DNA from: Argopecten irradians
Lineage: Eukaryota; Mollusca; Bivalvia; Pectinida; Pectinidae
Length of the DNA stretch: 64,000 bases
Assembly (NCBI RefSeq): GCF_041381155.1
Contig: NC_091135.1
Span: 49,674,086-49,738,085 of the forward strand
Direction of reading: 5' to 3'
The position numbers were made by a program, and so were the translations under genes. Under the pieces are notes generated by a model. The model was not told where the DNA came from. It made no database searches and worked only from the letters and a program-made list of their open reading frames with translations. Every line of letters begins with the position of its first letter. Position 1 is the stretch's first letter. Shown piece by piece: positions 12,317 through 25,300 of this stretch.

Positions 12317-12493
12317 CAACACAAAATGTGAAATAATCTTTAAAGTAACATTTTACAAATTCGCTTAATATACACTGGCTAAATATTACAATACAGTGTT
12401 TTGTAAAAAAATAAATATCACAACAGAGTGATAAAAATACCAATTTAGTAATATGCATCCTAGTTGACACTTTGGTTTGAGGTTATACGAGCT

Positions 12494-12502
12494 GGCGCGA
12501 AA
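12494..12502. promoter_or_regulatory. E2F-type box next to the duplication breakpoint
   Basis: GGCGCGAAA (reverse TTTCGCGCC) fits the E2F consensus. It starts at the first base after the duplicated segment ends (12493), so only the distal par6 promoter has it. Function inferred. Confidence 0.35.
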
Positions 12503-12844
12503 CTTCCAAAACAAAACTTACATAGGTTAGATCTAGTAGACCTACGTCCATCATCGTTGATTTGCATCAGAAGATGTAGTGAATTCTACACAAGATGTCA
12601 CTCTCCAAATTTGGCCCACGGAGAAACTGTCTAAAACAACATCCATGGATTGTAAATTGTATTTGTAGTCCAACTCGACAACAACAAGGCCAAACCGTTG
12701 ATGTAGTTCGTGTAAGTAAACAGATATAGGCCTAGGCCTGACCCCCCCCCCATGCCTTAGTTTTAAAATAGCGTTTGGTTCACTCCTGCCCCCAACAACT
12801 GCAAACTATGTAGCCCATTTCTAAGGAATGAAAAAAAAATAGAA

Positions 12845-14545
12845 GAGTATACATATGTAACAGACTGGCTGAAGGCAAACATCACTAGCGTCTACAAGAA
12901 GGGAGATAAACACCTGGCTGAAAACTACAGACCCATATCCCTTACCTGCGTCTCATGCAAAATTCTCGAACACATCATCTGCCGCCATCTCATGTACCAC
13001 CTAGAGAACAATATCATACTTACCAACCTCAACCACGGCTTCAGGAGCGGGTATTCATGTGAATCACAACTCATCGTCACCATGGAAGACCTACTGCACT
13101 CGCATGTAGAGCTGTTATCATATATCGGCATCGCGATATATCACGATTGTAGAGAAGAGACGACGATATCGTTAAAAAAACTTATACCTACGATATCGTC
13201 GTCAGCCGTAACACATCATGTGTTAGTTGGAAAGGAAACAAAAACATTGCACTGTCGGACACGGACAGAATCCGATTGACTTGTAAACAAAAATCTAATT
13301 AAAAGTATAACAAATAAATGTTTGTTTTGATGAATGTTTCACTTTATTTATTTACAAATTACACTCTATATTGTACTTTCATGATTGGCCCCCCATGACT
13401 TATATTTCCATAAATTCCTTTTATATTTTACTTGGCAAAACGATATCGCGATGCACATTTTCTCTACGATAACAGCTCTACTCGCATGATAGTAATACGC
13501 AAACAGACTGTGCCATATTTGATTTTTCCAAAGCGTACTAGGACCAATATTGTTTCTATGTCATATCAACGACCTCCCTGATTGTGTCCAATCACAAACC
13601 CGCCTGTTCGCAGACAACTGCCTCCTTTATAGGAAGATAAGATCGCACAACGACCATGTAATTCTACAACAAGACCTTAAACACCTGGAAACCTGGGCTA
13701 ACACATGGGGTATCAAGTTTAACGCTAAGAAATGCTACATCCTAAGTATTAAACAAAAGACCACTCACTTCTACAACTTAGACAATACCATCCTCCAACA
13801 GGTGCGATCAAATCCATACTTAGGTATTACCATCTCTGAGGACATGAAATGGCACCAACATATAACCAACATATCCAAAAGAGCAAACTCCACCCTCGGC
13901 TTCTTAAGAAGGAACCTACGCAGCTGTCCACAATCTAGTAGGTGTAGCGCATATTTTGGATTAGTAAGACCAATATTAGAGTACGGATCAATAGTATGGG
14001 ACCCATATTACCAAAATGACATCAATACCCTAGAGCGTATACAGCACCGTGCAGCAAGATTCATCACTGGAGACTATAGATCCAACAACACAGGCTGTGT
14101 AACAACAATGCTAAACAATCTGGACCTACCACCATTAGAGGTCAGACGTCGACACAACAGACTCGTATATCTATACAGGGTCGTGGAGGGGTTAATGCCA
14201 GCTATAACTCCATCAGATTACCTTATACCAAAAAAACAGGGAAGACAAATTACTGCTAAGAACCTATGTGACTTTAATTCCATCAACATCGTTCACAGAT
14301 CAATATGTAACAACGACAGAGGCTTCAGAGTTAAATCGCCAAAGACTGACCAATACAAGAACTCATTCTTCACTAGAACTATACTAGATTGGAACCACCT
14401 GGAAAATACTGTAGTTCATTGCAGCAGTATCGAGGCATTCAGATCAGCACTCGAAACACGCTACTAACCACCTCCTGCGCTCTCTCTCACCCGCCGCAAA
14501 ATTACCAGTATTGGGATATAGCGGCGTAACAGATACAGATACAGT
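12845..14545 (+). pseudogene. Dead non-LTR retrotransposon (CR1/Jockey-type reverse transcriptase)
   Basis: Plus-strand fragments of a LINE reverse transcriptase. 12870-13106 reads SVYKKGDKHLAENYRPISLT and FRSGYSCESQL. After an inserted MITE, 13489-13530 reads FDFSKAY. 13540-14467 holds GPILFLCHINDLPD, RLFADNCLLYR, FNAKKCYILS and ANSTLGFLRRNLR, and ends SALETRY. About 90 residues between FSKAY and GPILF are missing, the catalytic FADD-type motif reads FADN, and there is no 5' endonuclease domain. The 3' end is followed by a short CAGATA-type run at about 14525-14545. It lies in the par6/TPP1-like intergenic gap and cannot be active. Confidence 0.85.
13107..13480. mobile_element. hAT-type MITE (374 bp) inside the LINE
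   Basis: Terminal inverted repeats TAGAGCTGTTATC...GATAACAGCTCTA are perfect over 13 bp. They are flanked by the perfect 8-bp direct repeat CTCGCATG at 13099-13106 and 13481-13488. An 8-bp target duplication and ends starting TAGAG are hAT hallmarks. Removing the element and one repeat restores the LINE reading (HSH...DCAIFDFSKAY). The interior is AT-rich and has CGATATCG palindromes; no transposase. Confidence 0.88.
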
Positions 14546-14599
14546 AACAGGAGCAAAACGGGCCCAGTTTGCAACAATGTCAAACTACGCCCGACGCGC

Positions 14600-15150
14600 C
14601 CCTAGTGCAACCCAGGTTTGGGGTATTATTTAATATGCTTGTCTATTGGTAGGAGGAAGAACAAACTACTGGGTTTATATGATAAGGAACAGTTTATTAT
14701 GACTATAACAGTAACTATTTACAACATACAATTGTACATCACACATACATCCACACAAATATTATGCCCAGCCCCCCATTCCCATACCTAATTCCATATT
14801 ACGGTTTTTATTCCCACCTAATTACCAAATATAAAATAGTCACCTATAGTCCTAGTAGCGGAGCTGGCAGCACACAGGAACTTAAGAGTAAAGTATATAG
14901 ATAAAGCCCAGTCTACTAGGACTACCCCGAATTTATCCCCATACCCGAGTCTAGGCAGCCAATCACAACAGAGAAAACAAAGACACACATTAAGGACACT
15001 TTACGAGAAATGAATGCATGATACAAACACTACCACAGTATAGAGAAATACAAAGGTCACAACACAGGTACACAATACACCTAGGGACAAAACATCTTGA
15101 CTGGTTAGCTTGCCTAGACAGTAAACATATAATTAATATCCCCCGCTACA
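14600..15150 (-). repeat. Possible solo LTR or LTR fragment
   Basis: Read on the minus strand the segment starts TGTAGCGGGGGATATTAAT (from 15150) and has an AATAAA signal (plus-strand TTTATT near 14691). The opening TG and G-rich start are LTR-like. I could not fix the CA end or a target duplication. Confidence 0.25.
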
Positions 15151-15172
15151 CATAACTTAAGTATAGGATAAA

Positions 15173-15281
15173 CCACGAGTCGGTGTAGAATCTATAGGCT
15201 AGAGAAAACACACCTACAAGGGCCCAAGACAATTGTATTTTCTCTGGCCTATTCTACACCAACTCGCGATCGTAGTTTATC
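15173..15281. repeat. Long imperfect hairpin
   Basis: The left arm GGATAAACCACGAGTCGGTG... and the reverse complement of the right arm GGATAAACTACGATCGCGAG... share GGTGTAGAAT and GAGAAAA blocks over about 45 bp, around a 20-bp loop. Probably the end of a foldback or MITE element. Confidence 0.55.
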
Positions 15282-15289
15282 CAACTTCA

Positions 15290-16230
15290 AAAATGCCCAT
15301 TCCCTTTTGAACCCCATCAGACATTGCAAAATTCAACTATTCAACTGTTGGATAGTTGAATAGAACTTATGTAGAACAATGAATCTACCAATGTTCCAAT
15401 GGATCAAATTTTTCATTGTGTTTGTAATGTGTTTGGTTTAGATCTGTTGTATCCATTGTAATGTTTCATGTAATGTCACAGCCGAATCTAGCTAATGTTG
15501 TAACTTCTGACTGACTTTTCCCCTGCAAGGTCCGTTTGGTGTGGAAAACAAATCAGGTACGGCTGATCATGACAATAGATTATGTCCTATCAGAATATAT
15601 TCCGATCAAACATGGTTTTGATATATACCTAGATGTAAGTAGAGGATGTTATTCTAGTTGTAGACGTCGAGTTTGAATGCATTGCCTAAATACTTATAAT
15701 TCATTAATTTGATTCATATTTGCGCGACCCTCACAGGTAATGTTCTCTGAGATTGGTGCATACGCGGCGGTTGTTTACAAAATGTCAGTTGATTTTAGGG
15801 GGAAAATTGTCAACACTAGATTCAAATGCATCTATCTGATTAAATACTTGTGACAAAGTTAAAAAAGATCTACGCCTACAGCTGGAATAGCATCCCCTAC
15901 TAGCATCCAGGTATGTGCTAAAGGCGTGTTTTATCGGAATATATTTTGATAAGATGCGATGGTCGGTCGTACATTGTACCCAATTTGGTTTCCGACACCT
16001 TGCGGTAAAGTTATAATTAGTCAGAAGCAGGTGATATCTTTTCCGTACAACTTCTGAGTGACTTTTCCGCTACAACAGAAGCTCTTTTCATCCATACTTC
16101 ACTGAGTAGCGCTGATTCAGAGTCTATACATGAGGTAATTAAAACGTAATTTGTGTAATCTTTTTACATGATGAAGCTTATGATGCCGATCATCTTATGT
16201 ATATATGGTCTTGGTAATCGCCAACAGACT
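15290..16230. other. Upstream region of the TPP1-like gene, nothing coding seen
   Basis: No convincing exon. Sequence resembling CTGACTTTTCCCCTGCAAG recurs (15510, 16052), suggesting old repeat remnants. Likely the distal promoter region of the plus-strand gene. Confidence 0.4.
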
Positions 16231-16236
16231 GTTTAG

Positions 16237-16266
16237 CTCCGCCCCTACATTAAAGCGATAGCCAAT
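16237..16266 (+). promoter_or_regulatory. GC-box and CCAAT box at the start of the TPP1-like gene
   Basis: CTCCGCCCC at 16237-16245 and CCAAT at 16262-16266. The CCAAT overlaps the ATG at 16265. If these are true promoter boxes, transcription may begin downstream and the in-frame ATG at 16328 would be the start instead. Confidence 0.35.
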
Positions 16267-16369
16267 GGGAGCCGCGCTTACACAGCTTATTGAATATGTT
16301 GTTGGCAAACTGACTAGCTACCAATCAATGGAGCCACCTACTAGACTGGCCGTCACACGTATGCTTATT
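16265..16369 (+). CDS. ACD: TPP1-like exon 1 (tentative)
   Basis: 35 codons from ATG (in-frame TAG two codons before) to donor ATT|GTAAGG, phase 0, which fits exon 2. It encodes LTQLIEYVV and RLAVTRMLI, a plausible helix and first OB strand. A second in-frame ATG is at 16328. Without transcript data the exon is a proposal. Confidence 0.5.
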
Positions 16370-19300
16370 GTAAGGGCGCTGTAAAAGATATGACAGCTCA
16401 TGTAATGACAGCCCGCTTCAGAAATTTAGACGGTACGCCTGGCATCTGCAAGCTATATTAAAGGTTGCGCAGGCGGATATCAAAGGAAAATCAGATGTCG
16501 TCTGACGTCAAGGTCCATGCACAAACACAAAAGTGCTTGTGATGTATTTGTCCAAAACCCAGAGTGTCAAATCCTTCGATTCTGACTTGCCAGAATCCTT
16601 GCTATTACATTGAATGCTATATATGCTCAAATTTTAAAGGAGCAATCAAACAAGACACCTTTTATAAAATGAAATGCATGGTTCTTTGTTTTTAATACAT
16701 GTCACTAAATAGTGTATGTGCATGTATGGAGACATGTAGACATATATAGCTATAGATATAAGTATAATGATAACACGGAATGGCAATGCAATCTTGTATA
16801 ATTATAAGAAGAAATCAATTTCAGTTGTTTTATGATCCAGGTCTAATGAATATTTATTTTCTTCAGCATGTGGAGACACTGGATGATGGCAGTTTGTTGC
16901 GGGATATAAGTGATGGCCAGGTCATTATACGGGCAATATTTTCTCCAGAAGCAGTTCAGCAATTCAAAGCAGAGTAAGTATATGGAGTTACGTACTTATA
17001 TTATTATTTATTATCCCCCGTCCAACGAAGTTGGCGGGGGATATATACAAATGGTTCCGTCCGTCCGTCCGTCCGTCCGTACGAATGGTTTCCGGAGCAT
17101 AACTCTAAAACCAGTAGAGATATTTCCACGAAACTTCATACACACATTGGTCTTATGGTCTCGTAGTGCCTTTTGCTATTTTCAGGTTTTCACTTTTTGT
17201 ACTTTTTTCTGTAACCATGGAAACATTGCTGAAAATGGCAGATTTTTGTGTAAGAATTGTTTCCGGAGCACAACTCTAAAACCAGCAGAGATATTTCCAT
17301 GAAACTTCATAGACACATTGTTCTTATGGTCTAGTATTGCCTTTTGCTATTTTTAGGTTTTCATTTTTTTGCACTTTTTCCGTAACCATGGAAACATTGC
17401 TGAAAATATCATATTATTGTACCAGGTTCGTTTCCGCAGCATAACTGGAAAACTGGATGAGATATATGCACGGAACTCCATAGGCACATTTGTCTTATAG
17501 TCTAGTAGTGCCTTTTGCTATTTTAAGGTTTTTACTTTTTGTACTTTTTTCTGTAACCATGGAAACATTGCTGAAAATGGCAGATTTTTGTGTAAGAATC
17601 GTTTCCGGAGCACAACTCTAAAACCAGCAGAGATATTTCCATGAAACTTCATAGACACATTGTTCTTATGGTCTAGTAGTGCCTTTTGCTATTTTTAGGT
17701 TTTCACTTTTTGTGCTTTTTTCTGTAACCATAGAAACATTGCTAAAAATATCATATTTTTGTAGCAGGTTCATTTCCGGAGCATAACTCTAAAACCAGCA
17801 GAGATATTTCCACGAAACTTCATAGACACATTCTTTTTATGGTCAAGTAGTACCTTTTGCTATTTTTAGGTTTTCATTTTTTGCACTTTTTCTGTTACCA
17901 TGGAAACATTGCTGAAAATATCATGGTAAATGGTAAATATTACTTTGCAAAACTCCACCCATCTTTGTGTATATAATCTAATATAAATGTCAAGGCTGTA
18001 TACCTGATTCAACAATTGCAGCCCCGCTCTACTTGAATTATACTCCATCTTTCTTTAGCCCAACTTCCTTTTTCCTGGTTTTTTTCATACACATAAGTCT
18101 CAACAATCAAACTTACTTCAGCTTTGATATCTCCATTGGGGGGATCTGAATGACTATGTCCTTGTTGATATCAAAAACATATCCTTAGCTTAAGTTAGAA
18201 GTGGTTGAGATATCAGTTACTTTGCTACTGTAAATTAAACATCAACTTTTGTTGTTGCACAAGTACGCATGTACAATGAATGGACAGGTGTTGCCTACCT
18301 AGTAATAGTGTGAATAGATGAAAACTTTTTTTAGAAATATACTTTGTCTTTTGTTTTTAAAACTGTTGCAGTGTGATTGTGTACTATAATCGTGATATAT
18401 ATATATATATATTTATATATATAAGTGCTGCAAATATTATAACAATAATAATAGAGATAGTGTTTGTTTTAGTGATTGAGATGTCCTAACATCCATTCTA
18501 CCACCTACATAAACCCTGATAATAGCTAACTTATAAATAAAATATGCTTTATATATATCATAGATGTTTTGTTTCAGGATAGATGATTCTGATAGCAGTC
18601 AGATAGAATGGAACCATGCTTTGCTGCTTGTTATCAAGTACCGGGCAGAATTCAGACCTCACAGGAATCTGGTGTGTATTTTTGTGCTTTTTAGGTCATC
18701 TGACCGAAGTGTCAGGGTGACCGATATAATTATAGTCATTAAATTGCTTCATCTGTCGTTGTCAGCAGCTGTCGTGCACCGTCTGTAAACTTTTCATTCA
18801 GATGACATCTTCATAATAACCAATTGAAAGCCTCAAGGTTCTCACACCAGGCCTGTATCAAGCTAGGATGAAGGACTACCAAAATGCAAGTTTGTTCAAA
18901 TTAATTACATTGACCTTAATTTAAGGTCATGTATCAAATAGGCTAAAATCTTTAAATGACTTCTTGTGAATAGCGAAGAGGCCTAGAGATACTAGACCTG
19001 ATATTGAGACAGTAACGTGATCATTAATTTTGATTAGTTTAGCAATATCAGCACAATATCACACAGAAACTCATAGCATTCATTAATTAGTGAGTGCTGA
19101 TTGTTTTCTCCTTTGCAGTCATGTATAATTTGGTACCTCAGTTTTAATTCCCATTGTAGTCTGGTATCATTTGGTACCTCTGTTCTAGTGCCCACCATGG
19201 TAGTCTGGTATAATTTGGTACCTCTATCTACTAGTCTGTTCTAGTGCCCACCATTGTAGTCTGGTATAATTTGGTACCTCTATTCTAGTTCCCATTGTAG

Positions 19301-22300
19301 TCTGGTATAATTTGGTACCTCTATTCTAGTTCCCATTGTAGTCTGGTATAATTTGGTACCTCTATTCTAGTTCCCATTGTAGTCTGGTATAATTTGGTAG
19401 CTCTATTCTAGTTCCATTAGTTGGTATATTGTAATTCTAGTTCCATTGTAGTTGGGTATAATTTGGTACCTGTATAAATTCTAGTTCCCATTGTAGTCTG
19501 GTATTATTTAGAACCTCTATTCTAGTTCCCATTGTAGTCTGGTATAATTTGGTACCTCTATTCTAGTTCCCATTGTAGTCTGGTATAATTTGGTACCTCT
19601 ATTCTAGTTCCAATTGTAGTCTGGTATAATTTGGTACCTCTATATATTCTAGTTCCCATTGTAGTCTGGTATAATTTGGTACCTCTATTCTAGTTCCAAT
19701 TGTAGTCTGGTATAATTTGGTACCTCTATTCTAGTTTCAATTGTAGTCTGGTATAATTTGGTACCTCTATTCTAGTTCCAATTGTAGTCTGGTATAATTT
19801 GGTACCTCTATTCTAGTTCCCATTGTAGTCTGGTATAATTTGGTACCTCTATTCTAGTTCCCATTGTAATCGGGTATAATTTGGTACCTCTATTCTAGTT
19901 CCAATTGTAGTCTGGTATAATTTGGTACCTTTATTCTAGTTCCCATTGTAGTCTGGTATAATTTGGTACCTCTATTCTAGTTCCCATTGTAGTCTGGTAT
20001 AATTTGGTACCTCTATATATTCTAGTTCCCATTGTAGTCTGGTATTATTTGGTACCTCTATTCTAGTTCCAATTGTAGTCTGGTATAATTTGGTACCTCT
20101 ATTCTAGTTCCAATTGTAGTCTGGTATAATTTGGTACCTCTATTCTAGTTCCCATTGTAGTCTGGTATAATTTGGTACCTCTATTCTAGTTCCCATTGTA
20201 GTCTGGTATAATTTGGTACCTCTATTCTAGTTCCCATTGTAGTCTGGTATAATTTGGTACCTCTATCTATTCTAGTTCCCATTGTAGTGTTCCCATTGTA
20301 TTCTGTTATAATTTGGTACCTCTATTCTAGTTCCAATTGTAGTCTGGTATAATTTGGTACCTCTATATATTCTAGTTCCCATTGTAGTCTGGTAAAATTT
20401 GGTACCTCTATATATTCTAGTTCCCATTGTAGTCTGGTATAATTTGGTACCTCTATTCTAGTTCCAATTGTAGTCTTGTATAATTTGGTACATCTACTCT
20501 AGTTCCCATTGTAGTCTTGTATAATTTGGTACCTCTTTTCTAGTTCCCATTGTAGTCTGGTATAATTTGGTATCTCTATTCTAGTTCCCATTGTAGTCTG
20601 GTATAATTTGGTACCTCTATATATTCTAGTTCCAATTGTAGTCTGGTATAATTTGGTACCTCTATTCTAGTTCCCATTGTAGTCTGGTATAATTTGGTAC
20701 CTCTATTCTAGTTCCAATTGTAGTCTGGTATAATTTGGTAGCTCTATTCTAGTTCCCATTGTAGTCAGGTATAATTTGGTACCTCTATATATTCTAGTTC
20801 CAATTGTAGTCTGGTATAATTTGGTACCTCTATTCTAGTTTTCATGGTAGTCTGGTATAATTTGGTACCTCTATTCTGGTTCTAATTGTAGTCAGGTATT
20901 ATTTGGTAGCTCTATTCTAGTTCCAATTGAAGTCTGGTATAATTTGGTAGCTCTATTCTAGTTCCCATTGTAGTCAGGTATAATTTGGTACCTCTATATA
21001 TTCTAGTTCCAATTGTTGTCTGGTATAATTTGGTACCTCTATTCTAGTTTTCATTGTAGTCTGGTATAATTTGGTACCTCTATTCTGGTTCTAATTGTAG
21101 TCTGGTATAATTTGGTACCTCTATATATTCTAGTTCCCATTGTGGTCTGGTATAATTTGATATCTCTATTCTAGTTCCCATTGTAGTCTGGTATAATTTG
21201 GTACCTCTATTCTAGTTCCCATTGTAGTCTGGTATAATTTGGTACCTCTATATATTCTAGTTCCAATTGTAGTCTGGTATAATTTGGTACCTCTATATAT
21301 TCTAGTTTCCATTGTAGTCTGGTATAATTTGGTACCTCTATTCTAGTTACCATTGTAGTTTGGTAAAATTTGGTACCTCTAATTTAGAACCCATTGTAGT
21401 CTGGTAAAATTTGGTACCTCTATTCTTCCCATTGTAGTCTGTCATAATTTGGTACCTCTATTCTAGTTCCCATTGTTGTCTGGTATAATTTGGTACCTCT
21501 ATTCTAGTTCCCATTGTAGTCTGGTATTATTTGGTACCTCTATTCTAGTTCCAATTGTAGTCTGGTATAATTTGGTACCTCTATTCTAGTTCCCATTGTA
21601 GTCTGGTATAATTTGGTACCTCTATTCTAGTTCCCATTGTAGTCTGGTATAATTTGGTACCTCTATCCTATTTCCCATTGTAGCCTGGGATAATTTGGTA
21701 CCTCTATTCTAGTTCCCATTGTAGTCTGGTATAATTTGGTACCTCTATTCTAGTTCCCATTTTAGTCTGGTATAATTGGTACCTCTATATATTCTAGTTC
21801 CCATTGAAGTCTGGTATTATTTAGTACCTCTATATATTAGTGTCCATTGTTGAGTTGCTTGGAAAACGAAATATTCTGAAATCAAAATTTAAATTTCTAT
21901 TCCACAGATAATTCTGTATCATGAGGTAATTACATTTTTTTGTTTTTCACAGGCTCAGTGTGAATTTGTTATCCATATTGATCACTTCAGACTATGGTCG
22001 TTCATGGATGGCTTCTCAAGGAAACGACCTTCAATATACAGGTTCCAATATTTAAATATCTCTAAATATATGATCTTACATGAGTGCTCATTTCATATGA
22101 GATTTTATGAAACAAGTCTTTGTGAGCCTTTGCAAGCATAAATTAAAACTTAGAAACGAGTTTCAAAAAGTCTCATATGAATTGAACACAAATTTAAGAT
22201 GCTTTTTATCACATATCTACAAATACCTACATAACAAAATGTATTCCGAAAATCCAGTCCACGTAATCCTGACGTCATTTTATTGTTTCTGTAATGAAAA

Positions 22301-25300
22301 TCGTTCCAGGTCATATTATACTAGTGACATACAAAAATATTACACGGGCGAAATCACTGGATATCAGGCGGATTATGTGATAAATTCTAAAATGTAATCA
22401 TCTGAAGATTTCCTGAGGGTTAGAAAAACCTAATGCTGTGATAATTTAGGTGTTTCAAACTAATGGATCTGTAACATAGGATTGTTGTTTTTAAATATCT
22501 CATATTGACATTATTTTTACTGATTTATCAAATGAATTGAGTTTGAATGCTGAGTTTGCAGCTTTATAAATGAAACAAAATCTTGGAGCTAAGTACGATC
22601 TTGTTTATTCAAATTAACTAGTAACAACTTGAACAAATCAAAGTCCCTTCTGGTCTTATTCAAAGTCTTTTGTTGGTGACAAGTCTTGACCAAACTTCAT
22701 CCTAAGCATTTGAATTTTGAACTCGTTAAAGTTGAATACAAGTCTATAATTACAATGTACAGTGGAACCTCCCGAAACCGATCATGGTCGGTGCACATAA
22801 TTTCGGCCGGTTTAGAGAGGGTTCGGTTTGGAGAAGTGAACCGAATACCGATCATTACGATCCGGATTTAATCGATCGGAAGTCGTTTTTTACACTAGTG
22901 TACCGCATGTATGCCTAGTGTTCGTTAAAACCGACCGATATTGATTGTTAATGTGAATGTTATCACAAAAGAGAGAATCATACGTTTAAAAGGAATGGAT
23001 TACAACAATCTTGATTTTGTTACCGCTTATAAACGTAGTTTAGTTAGTTAGTTGCGTGAATGTTCTTGTGGATGTTCTCGTCTGCACTAACCTACATACG
23101 GCCGATCGCTTCCGGTTACGTCAAGAATCAAATTATATGGTCTAATTACACGATGATCAGTCGATGCCGGTCATTATATGACATAGTCATTTTCTAAAAC
23201 AATACATGGCTTCGGCTTCTTCATACAGATAATTTACGACATATGTAAATAAAAAAAAAAACCGTGTGATTTGAATACGAAACTATCTCTTTATTACTAG
23301 CTCTGCTTGTTTTCATACAGTAAACAAACCGCGTGCACGTGGTAGACTTTCGTTAAATATCTACCCTAAACAATAGACATGATTAAATAATTTCACCACT
23401 ATCTCGGGTATAATTACCGTGTACCTATAGCCTTCACATCTGTATACATGCCCCAGGACATGGCATGCGACAACTATGGTACAGGTACGTGTGTATTTCA
23501 CGGTCGGTTGATCAGACCTCAATGCAATCTATCGGTGTCGCTCAGGTAAGGCCGGTTTTCAGAAGTTTATTTTAGTTACATTTGACTATTCCGATCTCAA
23601 AATCGGTCCGGTATTCGGAATTGGGAGGGATCGGTTTTGGGAAGTTTTATATACTATTAATAAAGAGGAATTCATTCCGTACATGACAACCATGTTCGGT
23701 TTCTAGAGGTGATCGGTTTTGAGAAGGTTCGGTTTTGGGAGGTTCCACTGTACATAAAAAGTTCTTCCAGCTATAAGATAATTCATTATGATCCTTAAGA
23801 TTTGAGTGTATTTATGACTTTTGGATCACACAATGTTACTGTTTCTGAGATGCATATGTTCAGGTGACTTGTTACCATATATGAAAGAGACAAAAATTCT
23901 GTTATTTCCCATATTGTGATTGATGTAGTGTGTGTTGAAAATGTATGAATTCATTCATACACATGATGATCATGAGTTTTATTTACAAATTGTGTTATCA
24001 AAAGTGCCCCCTGAAAATATTACACATTGCTTTGCATAGTAACTGAATCCCATTCATAGATCACCTTTTCCATTGATCACTAAGTGTACAAATCACATGG
24101 CAACAAGCTTAAAGGGGAATGATTTGTACAGGATGTATGTCTCTTCCATAATATGATAATTCAGTCAACCTGATGTTCATTTAATAATCATCTCTTTATT
24201 AACAGTGATGAAGACCCTAGAATCCAAAAGAAAACAAAAGAATTGTGGGAAGAGAAGATGTGAGTCTTATCAACGATAGATTGAGTCATTTTGGCTTGAT
24301 TACAATGCTATAGCATACCGGTAGTGTTGTATAATCACCAGTGCAGTCCAAAATTGACATCAAGCATAAATTTTCGAAGACAACTCATACTTTTTTTTAA
24401 TCATTTTTAGACTCATACCTTTTTTTGTATACTTTATGCTGCCTGGTCAATTGTCTGATCAAAGTGACGTTGTACACATCATACTGTCATTAAAATGTTG
24501 CATATGGCACATTCTCTGGTTTTGTAACAAATATCATTACCTCAAACACACTTTCCCAACCTGAAGAAATTAAAATGTTTAGAAATTGTCTTGATGTTTG
24601 TATATATATACATTCATTTAAAGTGGATTTCATAATGCAGGATATTGTTGTTGAATATTTCATATTCATAAAACTGATTTACTTGGCAATATTTTCAGGA
24701 TAGAATGGCGAAGAGAAGAGGATCTGAAAAAATGCCAAGCAGCAGAATGCCATCAATCAGAGCAGAATCAATCGATGTCTAGCGAGGCAACATTAACTCA
24801 GTTACTGGAGGCTATGGCGCAGGTTGAGGAGGACTCACAGACATCTAGGGACTTAGTGGGAGAAACAACCAAGCAGGACACACAGAGAATGCAAACTAGA
24901 AACAGTTCAAAAACTACACAGCAAAATACACAGGACGGTACAAATAGCCAAACAACCAACAAGAAAACTACAAACAAGGCTACACAGAAAGGTAGGTAGG
25001 TGGTTATACTGCCACAGAACAAAGATGCATATAAGGCTACTCAAAGGTGGGTGGGTTTTATTAGTTTAACGTCCTATTAACAGCCATGGTCATGTAAGGA
25101 AGTGCAGGTTTGTTGGTGGAGGAAAGCTGGAGAAAACAGTTCCTGGCAACTGCCCCATATGAGATTTGAACTCGTGATCAAGAGGTGGAGGGCTTATGGT
25201 AATATTTCATGACATCTTAACCATTCCTTTACCGCTGCCCCAAAACTACTCAGAGGTAGGATGGTTATACTGTCCAAAAAAAAACAGGTCAAAGATCATT

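Larger units (their letters stand above)
11174..12493. repeat. Tandem duplication, copy 2 (par6 promoter + exon 1)
   Basis: Second copy of 9749-11068. Beyond 12493 the sequence continues into unique upstream DNA, with the GGCGCGAAA box first. Near identity means either a very recent event or an assembly duplication of two haplotypes. Confidence 0.95.

Noticed and set aside
16503..16510. TGACGTCA in intron 1 of the TPP1-like gene as a regulatory site
   Set aside because: The same 8-mer also occurs at 22270 in plain intron sequence; position alone gives too little support.
19118..21851. CRISPR-like regular array
   Set aside because: Units are contiguous 41-bp repeats without unique spacers, in an intron of an animal gene; it is a minisatellite.
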